Shown: piece by piece, positions 24,376-32,859 of the stretch
How the letters are laid out: every line of letters starts with the position of its first letter
Numbering within the stretch: position 1 is the stretch's first letter
From: Candidatus Haladaptatiplasma halalkaliphilum
GTDB taxonomy: Archaea; Thermoplasmatota; Thermoplasmata; Halarchaeoplasmatales; Halarchaeoplasmataceae
Length of the DNA: 40,045 bases
Direction of reading: 5' to 3'
Assembly (NCBI GenBank): GCA_019594055.1
Contig: JAFDTY010000007.1
Span: 1-40,045 of the forward strand
The notes under the pieces: generated by a model
The model's input: the letters and a program-made list of their open reading frames with translations, nothing else
Told to the model about the DNA's origin: nothing
Database searches by the model: none
Translations under genes and position numbers: made by a program

Positions 24376-25158
24376 TCATTCCCCGTACCGTCTCTGTCGA
24401 TTCTGGTAGGAGCGGATAGCCCTGAGGAAATCTATCTTCCTGAAGCCGGGCCAGTAAACATCGGTAAAGTACAGTTCAGAGTATGCGAGTTGCCATATGA
24501 GGAAATTTGAGATGCGCTCTTCTCCGCTGGTCCTAAGTATAAGGTCCGGGTCGGGGAAATCGGAAGTGTACAGTCTCTGGGTTACCGTGGTCTCGTCTAT
24601 ATCCTCCACCTCGAGCTTCCCCTCCTTTACATCCCGGGCAACCCTCCGGATAGCCTGTACGAGTTCCTCCCTTCCACCGTAGGCCACGGCTATATTGAAG
24701 TGGTACCGGTTGTAATCCTTTGTGCGTTCCTCGGCATACCTTATTGATTCCGCCACACCCTCCGGTAGCATATCCACGGAGCCTATGGCACGTATCCTTA
24801 TCTGATTTTCGTGTACCCGGGGGTCGTCGGCAGCCCTTTTAAAGTTCTCCTGGAAGAGTTCCATGAGCATCTCCACCTGTTCCGTATCTCGATTAACGTT
24901 CTCGGTGGAGAAGGCGAAAACCGTGAGTATCTCGATATCGAGTTCGAGGCACCAGTCGAGTATCTCCTCGAGCTTATCCTTTCCGATCATGTGCCCCTGG
25001 CTCTCGTCCAATCCCAATTGTCGGGCGAATCGTCTGTTACCATCCATTATCACCGCGATATGTTTGGGTATGTAATCTCCACTCTTGATCTCCTTCAGCA
25101 GCTTTTTCTCGTATGCCTTGTAGGCGGTGTCGGAGATGGTCTTGGATATTTCGCTTAT
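24376..25158 (-). CDS. uppS: Archaeal cis-prenyltransferase (UppS family)
   Basis: A 260-residue enzyme that extends geranylgeranyl or farnesyl diphosphate with cis-isoprene units to make the polyprenyl carrier for glycosylation. It has HIAVIMDGNRRFARQ with the catalytic Asp39, FAFSTEN, and the C-terminal RTSGEERISNFLIWQ, AYSELYFTD and WPGF motifs. The start is a problem: between the TATA box at 25193-25200 and the conserved part no in-frame ATG, GTG or TTG exists. AUA at 25158, with AAGGTG seven bases upstream, fits best; the only in-frame Met upstream is within the korC gene. UppP at 35102-35908 would recycle the same carrier. The 58 bases to korC hold a separate promoter. Confidence 0.9.
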   Translation of the reverse strand: MSEISKTISDTAYKAYEKKLLKEIKSGDYIPKHIAVIMDGNRRFARQLGLDESQGHMIGKDKLEEILDWCLELDIEILTVFAFSTENVNRDTEQVEMLMELFQENFKRAADDPRVHENQIRIRAIGSVDMLPEGVAESIRYAEERTKDYNRYHFNIAVAYGGREELVQAIRRVARDVKEGKLEVEDIDETTVTQRLYTSDFPDPDLILRTSGEERISNFLIWQLAYSELYFTDVYWPGFRKIDFLRAIRSYQNRQRRYGE

Positions 25159-25192
25159 GTTACAACACCTTAGGTTACTAAATACGGTACAG

Positions 25193-25200
25193 TATATATA
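25193..25200 (-). promoter_or_regulatory. TATA box of uppS
   Basis: TATATATA on the reverse strand, between the korC stop and uppS. A transcript from it would start near 25170, just before AAGGTG and the presumed AUA start at 25158. Confidence 0.45.
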
Positions 25201-25216
25201 GATTGCTGGAAGCGGT

Positions 25217-25744
25217 TCATCCTTCCCTCGCTTTTCCGTATCCGAGTTCGAAGGCCTTGATGTTCTTCTCCTCCGTTCCCTTCGGGACGCGCGCCGATAT
25301 GGCATTTTTTACCGCCCCCTCGCTCACCATAGCGGTCACCCCTGTGAAATAACCCAGCATGACCATGTTGGACACTATACGTGTTCCGATAACCTTCTCG
25401 GCCAGCTCGGTGGCGGGTATGCGTGAGCATCCTTCACGGGTACATTCCACCAGTGAACTATCTATCACCAGGAGCCCGTCCTCCGCCAGGGAAGGCAGAT
25501 AGGTCTTCAAGGCAGGTTGGGACATGGCTATCAATATATCGGGCCTTCTAACTTCCGGATAATGTATCTCCCGGTCGCTAACTATTATGTCAACGCTGCA
25601 GGCGCCTCCCCTTGCCTCGGGGCCGTAGCTCTGTGTAAGCGTAACGTTCATACCGTCGAAAACGGCGGCCTTACCGTGTATGTGTCCCATGAGGATCACA
25701 CCCTGGCCCCCGAATCCCGAAAAACGCAGTTCCTTCCGCATCAT
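25217..25744 (-). CDS. korC: 2-oxoacid:ferredoxin oxidoreductase, gamma subunit
   Basis: A 175-residue subunit starting with RFSGFGGQGV and containing SYGPEARGGAC and VSNMVMLGYF, the signatures of the gamma subunit of 2-oxoacid (2-oxoglutarate type) ferredoxin oxidoreductases. It works with the alpha, beta and ferredoxin-like delta subunits to oxidise a 2-oxoacid to its acyl-CoA, passing two electrons to ferredoxin. The ATG at 25744 overlaps the beta stop in ATGA; a second ATG is the next codon. It is the last gene of the SLC13-korDABC operon. Confidence 0.9.
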   Translation of the reverse strand: MMRKELRFSGFGGQGVILMGHIHGKAAVFDGMNVTLTQSYGPEARGGACSVDIIVSDREIHYPEVRRPDILIAMSQPALKTYLPSLAEDGLLVIDSSLVECTREGCSRIPATELAEKVIGTRIVSNMVMLGYFTGVTAMVSEGAVKNAISARVPKGTEEKNIKAFELGYGKAREG

Positions 25745-26643
25745 TTGACCCCCATCTTGTCCCGTATCGCCTGGAATATCTCACCACGGCGTTCTTGATA
25801 TGTGGGGGCATCACGATCCACGAACTTCCCCACCACTATCTCCCCCCCATCGAGGGATACCTTCGTGGGGTCGGCACCGTGCTCTATCCTGCTGTTATCC
25901 CGATAGTACTTCATGGTATCCTTCCCCGTCTTCTGGCCCGTTCTCCGACCGTATCCGGTGGGACACGGAGCAAGTACCTCGATGAAGCAAAAACCCTTCT
26001 TGTTCAACGCCTCTTCCAGGGAGTTGATAAGTGCCTCGACGTGGTAGGTGGTCCAGCGTGCAACGTAGACCGCCCCGGAACCCGCGGCCACTCCGGGAAG
26101 GTTGAAGGGGTGCTCGAAGCCCCCGAATGGAGTGGTCGTTGTGGTGGCTTCCGTGGGGGTGGTGGGTCCCGATTGGCCCCCGGTCATCCCGAAGTTGAAG
26201 TTGTTCACGCAGATAACGTTGAAGTCCACATTGCGTCTGGCAGCATGGATGAAGTGGTTACCGCCTATAGCGAAGAGGTCTCCGTCACCGCTGAATACCG
26301 TGGTCATCATATGGGGATTTCCTATCTTCAACCCCGTGGCGAAGGGTATCGCCCTGCCATGGGTGAGGTGGAAGGAATCTATGTTAAGGTAACCGGCTAC
26401 CCTTCCCGTACAACCTATACCTGAGACCACGGCTGTCTTTTCCATGGGTATCCCGGTGTTTTCCAGGGCACGGAGGAAGGATGAAAGAACGACACCCAGG
26501 CCGCAGCCGGGGCACCATATATGGGGGATCCTATCCTTTCTGAGGTAGTCGTCAAGTGGGTGAAGTCCGTAACCCATATCTTTACCCTTCTGCTGGCTCA
26601 TGTACTCCGGCGAGAAGTAATTACGGCTTTTCCTTATGCTCAT
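25741..26643 (-). CDS. korB: 2-oxoacid:ferredoxin oxidoreductase, beta subunit
   Basis: A 300-residue thiamin-diphosphate-binding subunit: CPGCG (44-48) for the iron-sulfur cluster, the TPP/Mg motif SGDGDLFAIGGNH (118-130, then NNFNFGMTGGQ) and a threonine-rich loop (TTPTEATTTTTPFG) of the 2-oxoglutarate type. It decarboxylates the 2-oxoacid. The first 22 residues (MSIRKSRNYFSPEYMSQQKG) extend beyond most relatives, but the ATG at 26643 overlaps the alpha stop in ATGA, which supports it. It is cytoplasmic and acts as a complex with the alpha, gamma and delta subunits encoded on both sides. Confidence 0.93.
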   Translation of the reverse strand: MSIRKSRNYFSPEYMSQQKGKDMGYGLHPLDDYLRKDRIPHIWCPGCGLGVVLSSFLRALENTGIPMEKTAVVSGIGCTGRVAGYLNIDSFHLTHGRAIPFATGLKIGNPHMMTTVFSGDGDLFAIGGNHFIHAARRNVDFNVICVNNFNFGMTGGQSGPTTPTEATTTTTPFGGFEHPFNLPGVAAGSGAVYVARWTTYHVEALINSLEEALNKKGFCFIEVLAPCPTGYGRRTGQKTGKDTMKYYRDNSRIEHGADPTKVSLDGGEIVVGKFVDRDAPTYQERRGEIFQAIRDKMGVK

Positions 26644-27803
26644 GGTGCCCCCTCCTCCCCTTCATGGTGGTATATCCCGTAAAGTCTCTCCACCAGTTCC
26701 TCGGGTGTGTGTATGCTTCCGCCCATCCTGGGTGACAGGTAGGTAGGGCAGTGACCTTCCGTACACCTCTGAACTTCGTAAACCATCTGTCCGAAATTTA
26801 TCTCCGCCACCAGGAAGGCCTTCAACCCGTTGATTGCAAGTTCACCTATCCTGTCCTCCGGGAAGGGCCATATGGTCACCGGTCGGAGCATTCCCACCTT
26901 CATACCCTCTTCCCTTGCCATGTCAACGGCTTCCCTGGCAGACCGGGACACACTGCCGTAGGCCACTACGATAACATCTGCATCTTCTGTCCTGTACTCC
27001 TCGTACCGCAGTATATCATGGGAGTTCTTGCGTATCTTGTTTATCAATCTGGTGACCAGGTAGGTTTGTGTTTCCTCGTCCACCGACGGATACCCCCTCT
27101 CGTCGTGGGTGAGGCCTGTAACGTGTATCCCGAAGCCCTCTCCCGCACACGCCATGGGTGGGACGAGGTCTTCGTCCGGGCAATACGGCAAGTAATCATC
27201 GGGTGAAGTTGTGGGTTTCTTCCGGTCAACCACGGTCAATTCCTCTTTCGATGGGATCACAACCTTCTCCGTCATGTGGGCCACCATGGCATCGGAAAGT
27301 AACACCACCGGCAACCGGTACTTCTCGGCGGTGTTGAACGCCTCCACCGTAAGGTCGAACATCTCCTGGGGCGAAGCTGGGCAGTAAACCACCACACCCA
27401 CATCACCGTGGGTACCCCATCTGGTCTGCATAACATCACCCTGGGCGACCATGGTGGGCAAACCCGTGGAGGGTCCACCCCGCATAACGTTGACTATCAC
27501 GCAGGGCGTTTCCGTCATAAGTGCGAACCCGTAGTTCTCCATCATGAGGCTGAATCCCGGTCCGGATGTTGAGGTCATAGCCTTCCGACCTGCCCAGGAT
27601 GCGCCCATGATAGCGGCGATACTGGCCAACTCGTCCTCCATCTGAAGGTAGCTACCGTGTATCTCGGGAAAGCGAAGTGCCATCCTTTCCAGTATCTCCG
27701 TGGCCGGTGTTATGGGATAACTGGCGAAGAAGGTACAGCCAACGGCTATGGCGGCTTCGGCGCATGCGGTGTTTCCGTCCATGAAATATGTTCCTGGCTT
27801 CAT
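26640..27803 (-). CDS. korA: 2-oxoacid:ferredoxin oxidoreductase, alpha subunit
   Basis: A 387-residue subunit beginning with FMDGNTACAEAAIAVGCTFF and containing SYPITPATEILE, QMEDELASIAAIMGAS, STSGPGFSLMMEN and RGGPSTGLPT, all typical of the 2-oxoglutarate/2-oxoacid ferredoxin oxidoreductase alpha chain, which binds the pyrimidine end of TPP and the substrate. The delta-gamma-type fusion seen in other families is absent; each subunit is separate. It starts four bases after korD and overlaps korB by four bases. 2-oxoglutarate is the most likely substrate because of the subunit order and the threonine-rich beta loop, but other 2-oxoacids are not excluded. Confidence 0.94.
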   Translation of the reverse strand: MKPGTYFMDGNTACAEAAIAVGCTFFASYPITPATEILERMALRFPEIHGSYLQMEDELASIAAIMGASWAGRKAMTSTSGPGFSLMMENYGFALMTETPCVIVNVMRGGPSTGLPTMVAQGDVMQTRWGTHGDVGVVVYCPASPQEMFDLTVEAFNTAEKYRLPVVLLSDAMVAHMTEKVVIPSKEELTVVDRKKPTTSPDDYLPYCPDEDLVPPMACAGEGFGIHVTGLTHDERGYPSVDEETQTYLVTRLINKIRKNSHDILRYEEYRTEDADVIVVAYGSVSRSAREAVDMAREEGMKVGMLRPVTIWPFPEDRIGELAINGLKAFLVAEINFGQMVYEVQRCTEGHCPTYLSPRMGGSIHTPEELVERLYGIYHHEGEEGAP

Positions 27804-27807
27804 GTTA

Positions 27808-28062
27808 TCATCCGTCCTCCGCCTTTACGTAGATGGCAAACTCCGGGCATATCTTCTCACACTTCCCGCAAAGTATGCAGTCCCCGGTCATGGTAGGGGG
27901 ACGATATCCCTTTTCAGTTGCCTTCTCCGATGTATCCAGGGCGTTGACCGGGCAGAATTCTATGCAGAATCCGCAACCCTTGCATCTCTCCTCGATAACA
28001 CATACTCTGCCCTTCCTCTTCCCGGCGACCTTCCAGCAAATTTGTCCTTTTTCTTCTTCCAT
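27808..28062 (-). CDS. korD: 2-oxoacid:ferredoxin oxidoreductase, delta (ferredoxin-like) subunit
   Basis: An 84-residue iron-sulfur protein with two CxxCxxCxxxCP clusters (Cys27/30/33/37 and Cys62/65/68/72), which carry electrons from the TPP site to free ferredoxin. It is the first kor gene; an AGGAGGA Shine-Dalgarno at 28070-28076 lies seven bases before its ATG, only 15 bases after the transporter stop, so it is translated in the same operon as the SLC13 transporter. The order korD-korA-korB-korC is that of archaeal 2-oxoglutarate oxidoreductases. Confidence 0.92.
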   Translation of the reverse strand: MEEEKGQICWKVAGKRKGRVCVIEERCKGCGFCIEFCPVNALDTSEKATEKGYRPPTMTGDCILCGKCEKICPEFAIYVKAEDG

Positions 28063-28069
28063 ATAAGTA

Positions 28070-28076
28070 TCCTCCT
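28070..28076 (-). promoter_or_regulatory. Shine-Dalgarno of korD
   Basis: AGGAGGA on the reverse strand, between the SLC13 stop at 28078 and korD, seven bases from its ATG. It supports coupling of the two genes in one operon. Confidence 0.6.
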
Positions 28077-28077
28077 A

Positions 28078-29652
28078 CTAGGTACCGTTAGCCCAGGACG
28101 GTACGGTGGTTGGATCGATACCCATCACGGGTATCACGATTAAGTACATGAGTACCGTAAGTACCAGCATCAATACTATCTTTATGGGTAAGCCCGCCTT
28201 GATCATGGCGGGGGTGGTCAGCTTTCCGCTGGCGAAGACTATGGCGTTGGGTGGAGTTCCAACGGGTAACATGAATACCAGGCTGCCAGCGATGGTAACG
28301 GTAAGCAGCAGCAGCAAGGGATTGACGGTCACGGCCACGGACAGGGCGGCCATTACAGGTAGTAGAAGTGCCACGGTAGCGGTATTGGAGGTTATCTCGG
28401 ATAGGAAGGCGGTGAAGAGACCAATGGACAATATGAGCAGTGGTAGCGGTAGAAATTGCAACCAGGTTAACCCGTCACCCATGTAATCCGCCAGGCCGGT
28501 GTCGACAAAAGCCTTTGCGATGGCAAGACCGCCCCCGAAGAGCAGGAGTACGCCCCACGGTATCTTGACTGCATGCTCCCAATCCAGGGCGAATTCCCTT
28601 TTTGAAAGGTTTATCGGTATCACGAACAGTACCACCGCACCGGCGATGGCTATGATGGAATCGTTTATCCCCGGAACCAGGTATTTTTGTAATAGGGGAC
28701 GGGTCAACCATAACAGCGCAACGGTCTCGAACACCATTGCCACCGTAATCTCTCCTCTTTTCATCCTCCCCAGGCTCTTCAACTCGTTCCTTATGTAGGC
28801 CATCCCTCCGGGGATCTCATTGAGTTTCATGGGGTATACCACGTATACCAGCAGAAACCACGCTATGGGGAGGAAGACCGCCACAAGGGGAAGCCCTATC
28901 TTGATCCACTGGAAAAAGGATATCTCGGGGGCACCTTCGTAACCGGATAGATTGGCCGCAAAAAGCGCGTTGGGGGGTGTGCCTATCAACGTTCCGATAC
29001 CACCGATGGTGCAGCCGAAGGCTATCCCCAGCATGAGGGCGATCACGAACTTCAGCATCCCTTCCTCATCCCCCTTGCTGTTTCTGGAAGCGAGGTCCGC
29101 AACCGCGATCCCCATGGGCATCATCATCACGGCAGTGGCAGTGTTGGATATCCACATGGAGAGGAAGGCCGAGGCCACCATGAAGCCGAGGATTATGTAC
29201 TTGGGCTTGGTGCCAACGATAAGGATTATGTGAAGGGCTATCCTCTTGTGTAGATTCCATTTGGTCATCCCCTGGGCGAGTATGAAACCCCCAAGGAACA
29301 GGAAGATAAGGGGATGGGCATATTGAGACGCCACGCCCTCCATCCCCATGGCGCTGGTAAGTGGAAGTAATATCAAAGGTACCAGTGACGCTACGGGTAT
29401 GGGTACAGCCTCGGTTATCCACCAGATGGCGGTGAAGGCGGTGACAGCGGCCACGATCTTGGCCGGTTCGGTCATACCCGTGGGTGTGGGCATCAAAAGG
29501 ACCAGTATGAAGGCCACGGGACCACCCAGAAGACCCATGACTTTATATATATCGCCACTTCTAAAATAGTTCGTCAATGCCTGATCCATACCCCCCTTGC
29601 CTCTGTGGGGTGGTCTGGTGTTGGACGAGGGTTCGGGTCTGATATTTGACAT
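28078..29652 (-). CDS. SLC13/DASS-family sodium-coupled dicarboxylate transporter
   Basis: A 524-residue membrane protein with about 11-12 hydrophobic segments. The two inverted repeats each carry the sodium- and carboxylate-binding Ser-Asn-Thr motif (WISNTATAVMMMP and ITSNTATVALLLP), together with ITEAVPIPVASL and VGTPPNAIVFASG, typical of DASS transporters for succinate, malate, 2-oxoglutarate or, in some members, sulfate. Its position directly before korDABC, 15 bases apart, suggests that it imports a dicarboxylate that feeds the oxidoreductase. The start is uncertain: ATG at 29652 (with a 21-residue polar extension) lies about 40 bases from a TATA box, and ATG at 29589 is an alternative closer to the family start. 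Confidence 0.92.
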   Translation of the reverse strand: MSNIRPEPSSNTRPPHRGKGGMDQALTNYFRSGDIYKVMGLLGGPVAFILVLLMPTPTGMTEPAKIVAAVTAFTAIWWITEAVPIPVASLVPLILLPLTSAMGMEGVASQYAHPLIFLFLGGFILAQGMTKWNLHKRIALHIILIVGTKPKYIILGFMVASAFLSMWISNTATAVMMMPMGIAVADLASRNSKGDEEGMLKFVIALMLGIAFGCTIGGIGTLIGTPPNALFAANLSGYEGAPEISFFQWIKIGLPLVAVFLPIAWFLLVYVVYPMKLNEIPGGMAYIRNELKSLGRMKRGEITVAMVFETVALLWLTRPLLQKYLVPGINDSIIAIAGAVVLFVIPINLSKREFALDWEHAVKIPWGVLLLFGGGLAIAKAFVDTGLADYMGDGLTWLQFLPLPLLILSIGLFTAFLSEITSNTATVALLLPVMAALSVAVTVNPLLLLLTVTIAGSLVFMLPVGTPPNAIVFASGKLTTPAMIKAGLPIKIVLMLVLTVLMYLIVIPVMGIDPTTVPSWANGT

Positions 29653-29687
29653 GGAGGTGGCTCCGGGTCGGGTTCGAGGTTAGAGCC

Positions 29688-29697
29688 GTATAAATAG
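29688..29697 (-). promoter_or_regulatory. TATA box of the SLC13-korDABC operon
   Basis: CTATTTATAC on the reverse strand, about 40 bases before the ATG at 29652. The 203-base divergent region to the Mth938-like gene holds no other gene that I can support. Confidence 0.45.
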
Positions 29698-29855
29698 ATT
29701 ACTGTTGGTTCCGGGGATTGATTGTTTATCTCCCCACTACATCGGTAAATACTATGAAACGACACCCCCATCCGGTCATCCGGCATTCTAGGTAAAAAAT
29801 CTCTTTCCAAAGTTCCCAGGCAAATGTTTTTACTCGGCGTAACCATGTTCATAAC

Positions 29856-30194
29856 ATGTCATGGATAGAGAGCTATTCCTTTGGTAGGATCGTCATAGAC
29901 GGGGTAGTTTACAGTGAAGACATCGTTCTTCTGGGTAGGGAGGTGAGAAGGGGATGGTGGAGGAAGGAAGGACATCGTGTGACGGAAGAAGACCTGGAAA
30001 GCGTGGTCGAATACGGGCCGGAATTGCTGATCATCGGTACCGGCAGTGGCGGGTTGATGACCGTACCCGAGGAACTGGCCGGCATCTTGGACATAGAACT
30101 CGAATTTCATCCCACCCGGAGGGCGGTTGAGAGATACAATCAGGAATTGGAAAGGGGAAAGAGACTGGCCGGGGCCTTCCATCTCACCTGTTGA
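29856..30194 (+). CDS. Mth938/NDUFAF3-like domain protein
   Basis: A 112-residue protein that is the single Mth938-like (DUF498/AAMDC) domain: YSFGRIVIDGVVYSED at the start, WWRKEGH, ELLIIGTGSGG in the middle and the terminal AGAFHLTC. Archaeal members are small cytoplasmic proteins of uncertain role; eukaryotic relatives help assemble respiratory complex I. No membrane segment or catalytic motif is present. The ATG follows a T-rich TATA-like stretch (GTTTTTAC) by about 25 bases. It stands alone between two transcription units, so the context gives no clue. Confidence 0.88.
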   Translation: MSWIESYSFGRIVIDGVVYSEDIVLLGREVRRGWWRKEGHRVTEEDLESVVEYGPELLIIGTGSGGLMTVPEELAGILDIELEFHPTRRAVERYNQELERGKRLAGAFHLTC

Positions 30195-30226
30195 AGGGTA
30201 AATCTTTTTAATCAGAACTCCATATT

Positions 30227-31720
30227 ATGTACATGGATGGGATGTGTCTGACGGAACACATACAACGGAAGGACGATTCCAACGGGGGTGAATTAGTAGG
30301 TATAACATACGGTGATGTGGGTACCACTATGCTCCAGTGCAATATCTGCACGCCCGTTGATAGGGGGGAATACGTGATGATACAACATCCTACCGCAGGC
30401 AACGTCCTGGGCAGGGTGGACAGCATAGAAAGAAGGACGAATGTGTCCATCGAGAAAGCCATGGAGCTATCCGAGGGAAAGGATGTTGAGATAGAGGAAT
30501 CCATGATAGGCCATGTCCATGTCATCGGATACAGGGACCAGCGTGGCTTGCTCCAGATACCAAGTAACCCCTTCAGGGCCGGTGAGAAGATATACTTCGC
30601 CGAGGAGAAACTCATAAGGGACGTCCTTGGCCTCAAAAACGATGACACCGGCGCCTACATAGGTAAATTGAAGGGGCACAACATACCCGTTCGCCTTAAC
30701 ATAAATTCCATCGCCCAGAAGCACCTGTCGGTACTGGCGAAAACCGGAAGTGGCAAGAGCTATACCACGGGTGTGGTGATAGAGGAGATGATGAAACATG
30801 AAGTCACCATGGTGATACTCGACCCCCACGGTGAATATCCGTCCCTCGCCAGACCCGGCAAGGTGAGTTCCAACGACTTCGGGGTCAACCCCAGGGGCTA
30901 CGGTGATATGATAACTGAATTCTCGCCCAATCCCGAGATAAACCAAGGTGCCAGAAGGCTCAGCTTCACCTTCAAGAACATGCGGCCCATCGAGCTTCTC
31001 AGGATGATGAATGCGTCCACGAGAAAATCCAACGTCGTTGCACTGGAGGCCGCCATGACACGCCTGGAGGCGTCCAAGGGCTTTTACGACATACAGGAGC
31101 TGATAATGCACTTCAAGAGGAACGAGGAGGACGATGTGAGCAGTCTGATAAGGAACCTCGAGGACCTTGAAAAGAAGGGTATATTCGCCTCCACAGGAAC
31201 GAGGATGGACGAGATAGTCCGGAAGGGTAAGACCTCCATAATCACCCTCAAGGGCACACCCCCGGATGTCCAGGGTTTCGTGGTGAACAGACTGGCCACC
31301 GCCCTTTTCGAGCTCAGGAAGAGGAACAAGATACCACCACTTATACTCTTCGCCGAGGAGGCACACAACTTCTGCCCCCAGCAGGGCAAGATCGAGTCAT
31401 CCGAAATATTCCAGACCATAGCGAGCGAGGGCAGAAAATTCGGTCTGGGCCTTGGGATAATCACCCAACGGGCGGCGAAGGTGGACAAGAACGTGCTAAG
31501 CCAGTGCAACACCCAGATAATACTCAAGGTTACCAATCCAAACGATATACGCGCCATCGAGTCCTCGGTTGAGGGTATAACAAAGGATATGACCGAGGAG
31601 ATACAACGGCTGCCCATAGGTGAGGCGATAATATCAGGAGGCGGTCTCTCCGAACCCCTCATAGTCGATATCCGACCCAGGGAGACCCAGGATGGGGGAG
31701 CATCCATCAAGGTGGTCTGA
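30227..31720 (+). CDS. herA: HerA-like DNA-translocating ATPase
   Basis: A 497-residue protein with the HAS-barrel N-terminal region (LVGITYGDVGTTMLQCNI), Walker A AKTGSGKSY (171-179), DPHGEYPSL, the Walker B-like LILFAEEAHNF and the conserved TQRAAKVDKNVLSQCN arginine segment. HerA forms hexameric rings that pump DNA in end resection, usually with the nuclease NurA. Here nurA, mre11 and rad50 are not adjacent; the next gene is a DUF357 protein whose ATG lies three bases after the herA stop. ATG codons at 30227, 30233 and 30242 are all possible starts; the T-rich box near 30208 favours the second. The family is firm; the pathway in this organism is not shown. Confidence 0.92.
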   Translation: MYMDGMCLTEHIQRKDDSNGGELVGITYGDVGTTMLQCNICTPVDRGEYVMIQHPTAGNVLGRVDSIERRTNVSIEKAMELSEGKDVEIEESMIGHVHVIGYRDQRGLLQIPSNPFRAGEKIYFAEEKLIRDVLGLKNDDTGAYIGKLKGHNIPVRLNINSIAQKHLSVLAKTGSGKSYTTGVVIEEMMKHEVTMVILDPHGEYPSLARPGKVSSNDFGVNPRGYGDMITEFSPNPEINQGARRLSFTFKNMRPIELLRMMNASTRKSNVVALEAAMTRLEASKGFYDIQELIMHFKRNEEDDVSSLIRNLEDLEKKGIFASTGTRMDEIVRKGKTSIITLKGTPPDVQGFVVNRLATALFELRKRNKIPPLILFAEEAHNFCPQQGKIESSEIFQTIASEGRKFGLGLGIITQRAAKVDKNVLSQCNTQIILKVTNPNDIRAIESSVEGITKDMTEEIQRLPIGEAIISGGGLSEPLIVDIRPRETQDGGASIKVV

Positions 31721-31722
31721 GA

Positions 31723-32007
31723 ATGGTGTCCCATGAAAGATTGAGGGATTATCTTGACAGGACCAAAAAGGCGTTGGAGAAGGTGGTAATAGTGGCACCC
31801 GAGCAGTCGCATCTGTATCCCGTTGCCCAGGACTTTCTCAAGATGGCGGTATCCTACTACTCCGATGCAGAGCACTTTTGCAAGGAGGGCCAGCCGGACG
31901 ATGCCTTCGCATGCGTTAATTATGCCCACGGATGGCTGGACGCCGGGGCCCGACTGGGTCTGTTCGAGACCGGTGGGGATGATACCCTTTTCACCCTAGC
32001 CAGGTGA
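31723..32007 (+). CDS. DUF357 helical protein
   Basis: A 94-residue all-helical protein with the DUF357 pattern: a long helix with AVSYYSDAEHFCKEGQPDDAF, then ACVNYAHGWLDAGARLGLF. These small proteins are known mainly from Archaea and resemble HEPN-type helix bundles; their function is not established. It follows herA by two bases with an AAGGTGG Shine-Dalgarno inside the end of herA, so the two are coexpressed. Its last 12 bases overlap the reverse-strand pantoate kinase gene. Confidence 0.9.
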   Translation: MVSHERLRDYLDRTKKALEKVVIVAPEQSHLYPVAQDFLKMAVSYYSDAEHFCKEGQPDDAFACVNYAHGWLDAGARLGLFETGGDDTLFTLAR

Positions 32008-32859
32008 GTCAATCAATCTGGCACCCCTATTGTCGATCCTTACGATGAACACGTTCCTGTGTCCCGTGAGATCCGAGAATATCTCGTAAAGCCTGTTTAT
32101 ATTGCCAGTGAAGAACACCGAGTTCCCTATCATGCACATGCTCCCCTTGCCGTGGTCCTTAGCCTCCGTGAAAGCACGTACCACGGGGCCCTTGATGAAC
32201 TCGGTTTCCCTTGCAAAGCGGTGGGATATATCCAGAAAATTATCAAAACCGGTATCATCGATGAATTCGTTCATGCATTCTCCCCCGATCATGTTCACCC
32301 ACTCCGTTAGCACCGCATCGTTCAATACGTCGGGGGTCATCAAGGGTTTACCCAAAACCGCGATGAGCAGCTCCCTATCGAGTTCGAGCTTACGTATCTC
32401 CCCGTGGGGTGGCAATCCCTCTTTCAGCCTTATCTCGAAGCCTCCTATTGACTGTGCGATCACGTCTCCCAGACCTGTGCGGCAAAACACTTCCGCCTTG
32501 TGTGCCTCCCTCACCGCCTCCTCCCTGGTATGTCCGGTCTCTTCGCAGACTGCCAGTCCGGAGGCGAGGGCACACGCCCCGCTCATACCAAGACCCTGGC
32601 TAAAGGGCACATCCGTGGTTATATCGACCTTTCCTCCCGGGGCGAAATACCTCACCACCTTCTCCACCAGCAGGAAGGATCGTCTCCTGCCGTTTACCGT
32701 TATTTTCCAGCCGGTACCACCCACATCCACCCGGGCATGGGCACCGAGGTTGACGGAGAAACCGGCGCCCCTGGAGCCCACCCTCTCGGGGTCAGAGTGA
32801 TTCTCGGAAACGGTGAAGAATCCCGTTATGTGGGCAGGGCAGAACGCTCTTGCAGTCAT
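31996..32859 (-). CDS. Pantoate kinase (archaeal CoA pathway)
   Basis: A 287-residue GHMP-family kinase starting with MTARAFCPAHITGFF, the signature start of archaeal pantoate kinases, followed by the ATP-binding loop PFSQGLGMSGACALA. It phosphorylates pantoate to 4-phosphopantoate, replacing the bacterial pantoate-first route; phosphopantothenate synthetase then adds beta-alanine. It overlaps the coaBC stop by four bases in ATGA, so the two CoA genes form an operon. Phosphopantothenate synthetase is not in the window. Confidence 0.92.
   Translation of the reverse strand: MTARAFCPAHITGFFTVSENHSDPERVGSRGAGFSVNLGAHARVDVGGTGWKITVNGRRRSFLLVEKVVRYFAPGGKVDITTDVPFSQGLGMSGACALASGLAVCEETGHTREEAVREAHKAEVFCRTGLGDVIAQSIGGFEIRLKEGLPPHGEIRKLELDRELLIAVLGKPLMTPDVLNDAVLTEWVNMIGGECMNEFIDDTGFDNFLDISHRFARETEFIKGPVVRAFTEAKDHGKGSMCMIGNSVFFTGNINRLYEIFSDLTGHRNVFIVRIDNRGARLIDSPG

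Noticed and set aside
29600-29700. GGGTTCGAGG motif resembling a tRNA T-loop
   Set aside because: No pairing stem flanks it and it lies in the transporter leader and N-terminal codons.
29574-29852. Reverse 92-codon frame over the transporter start and promoter
   Set aside because: Proline-rich translation without domain, overlapping both the SLC13 N-terminus and its TATA box.
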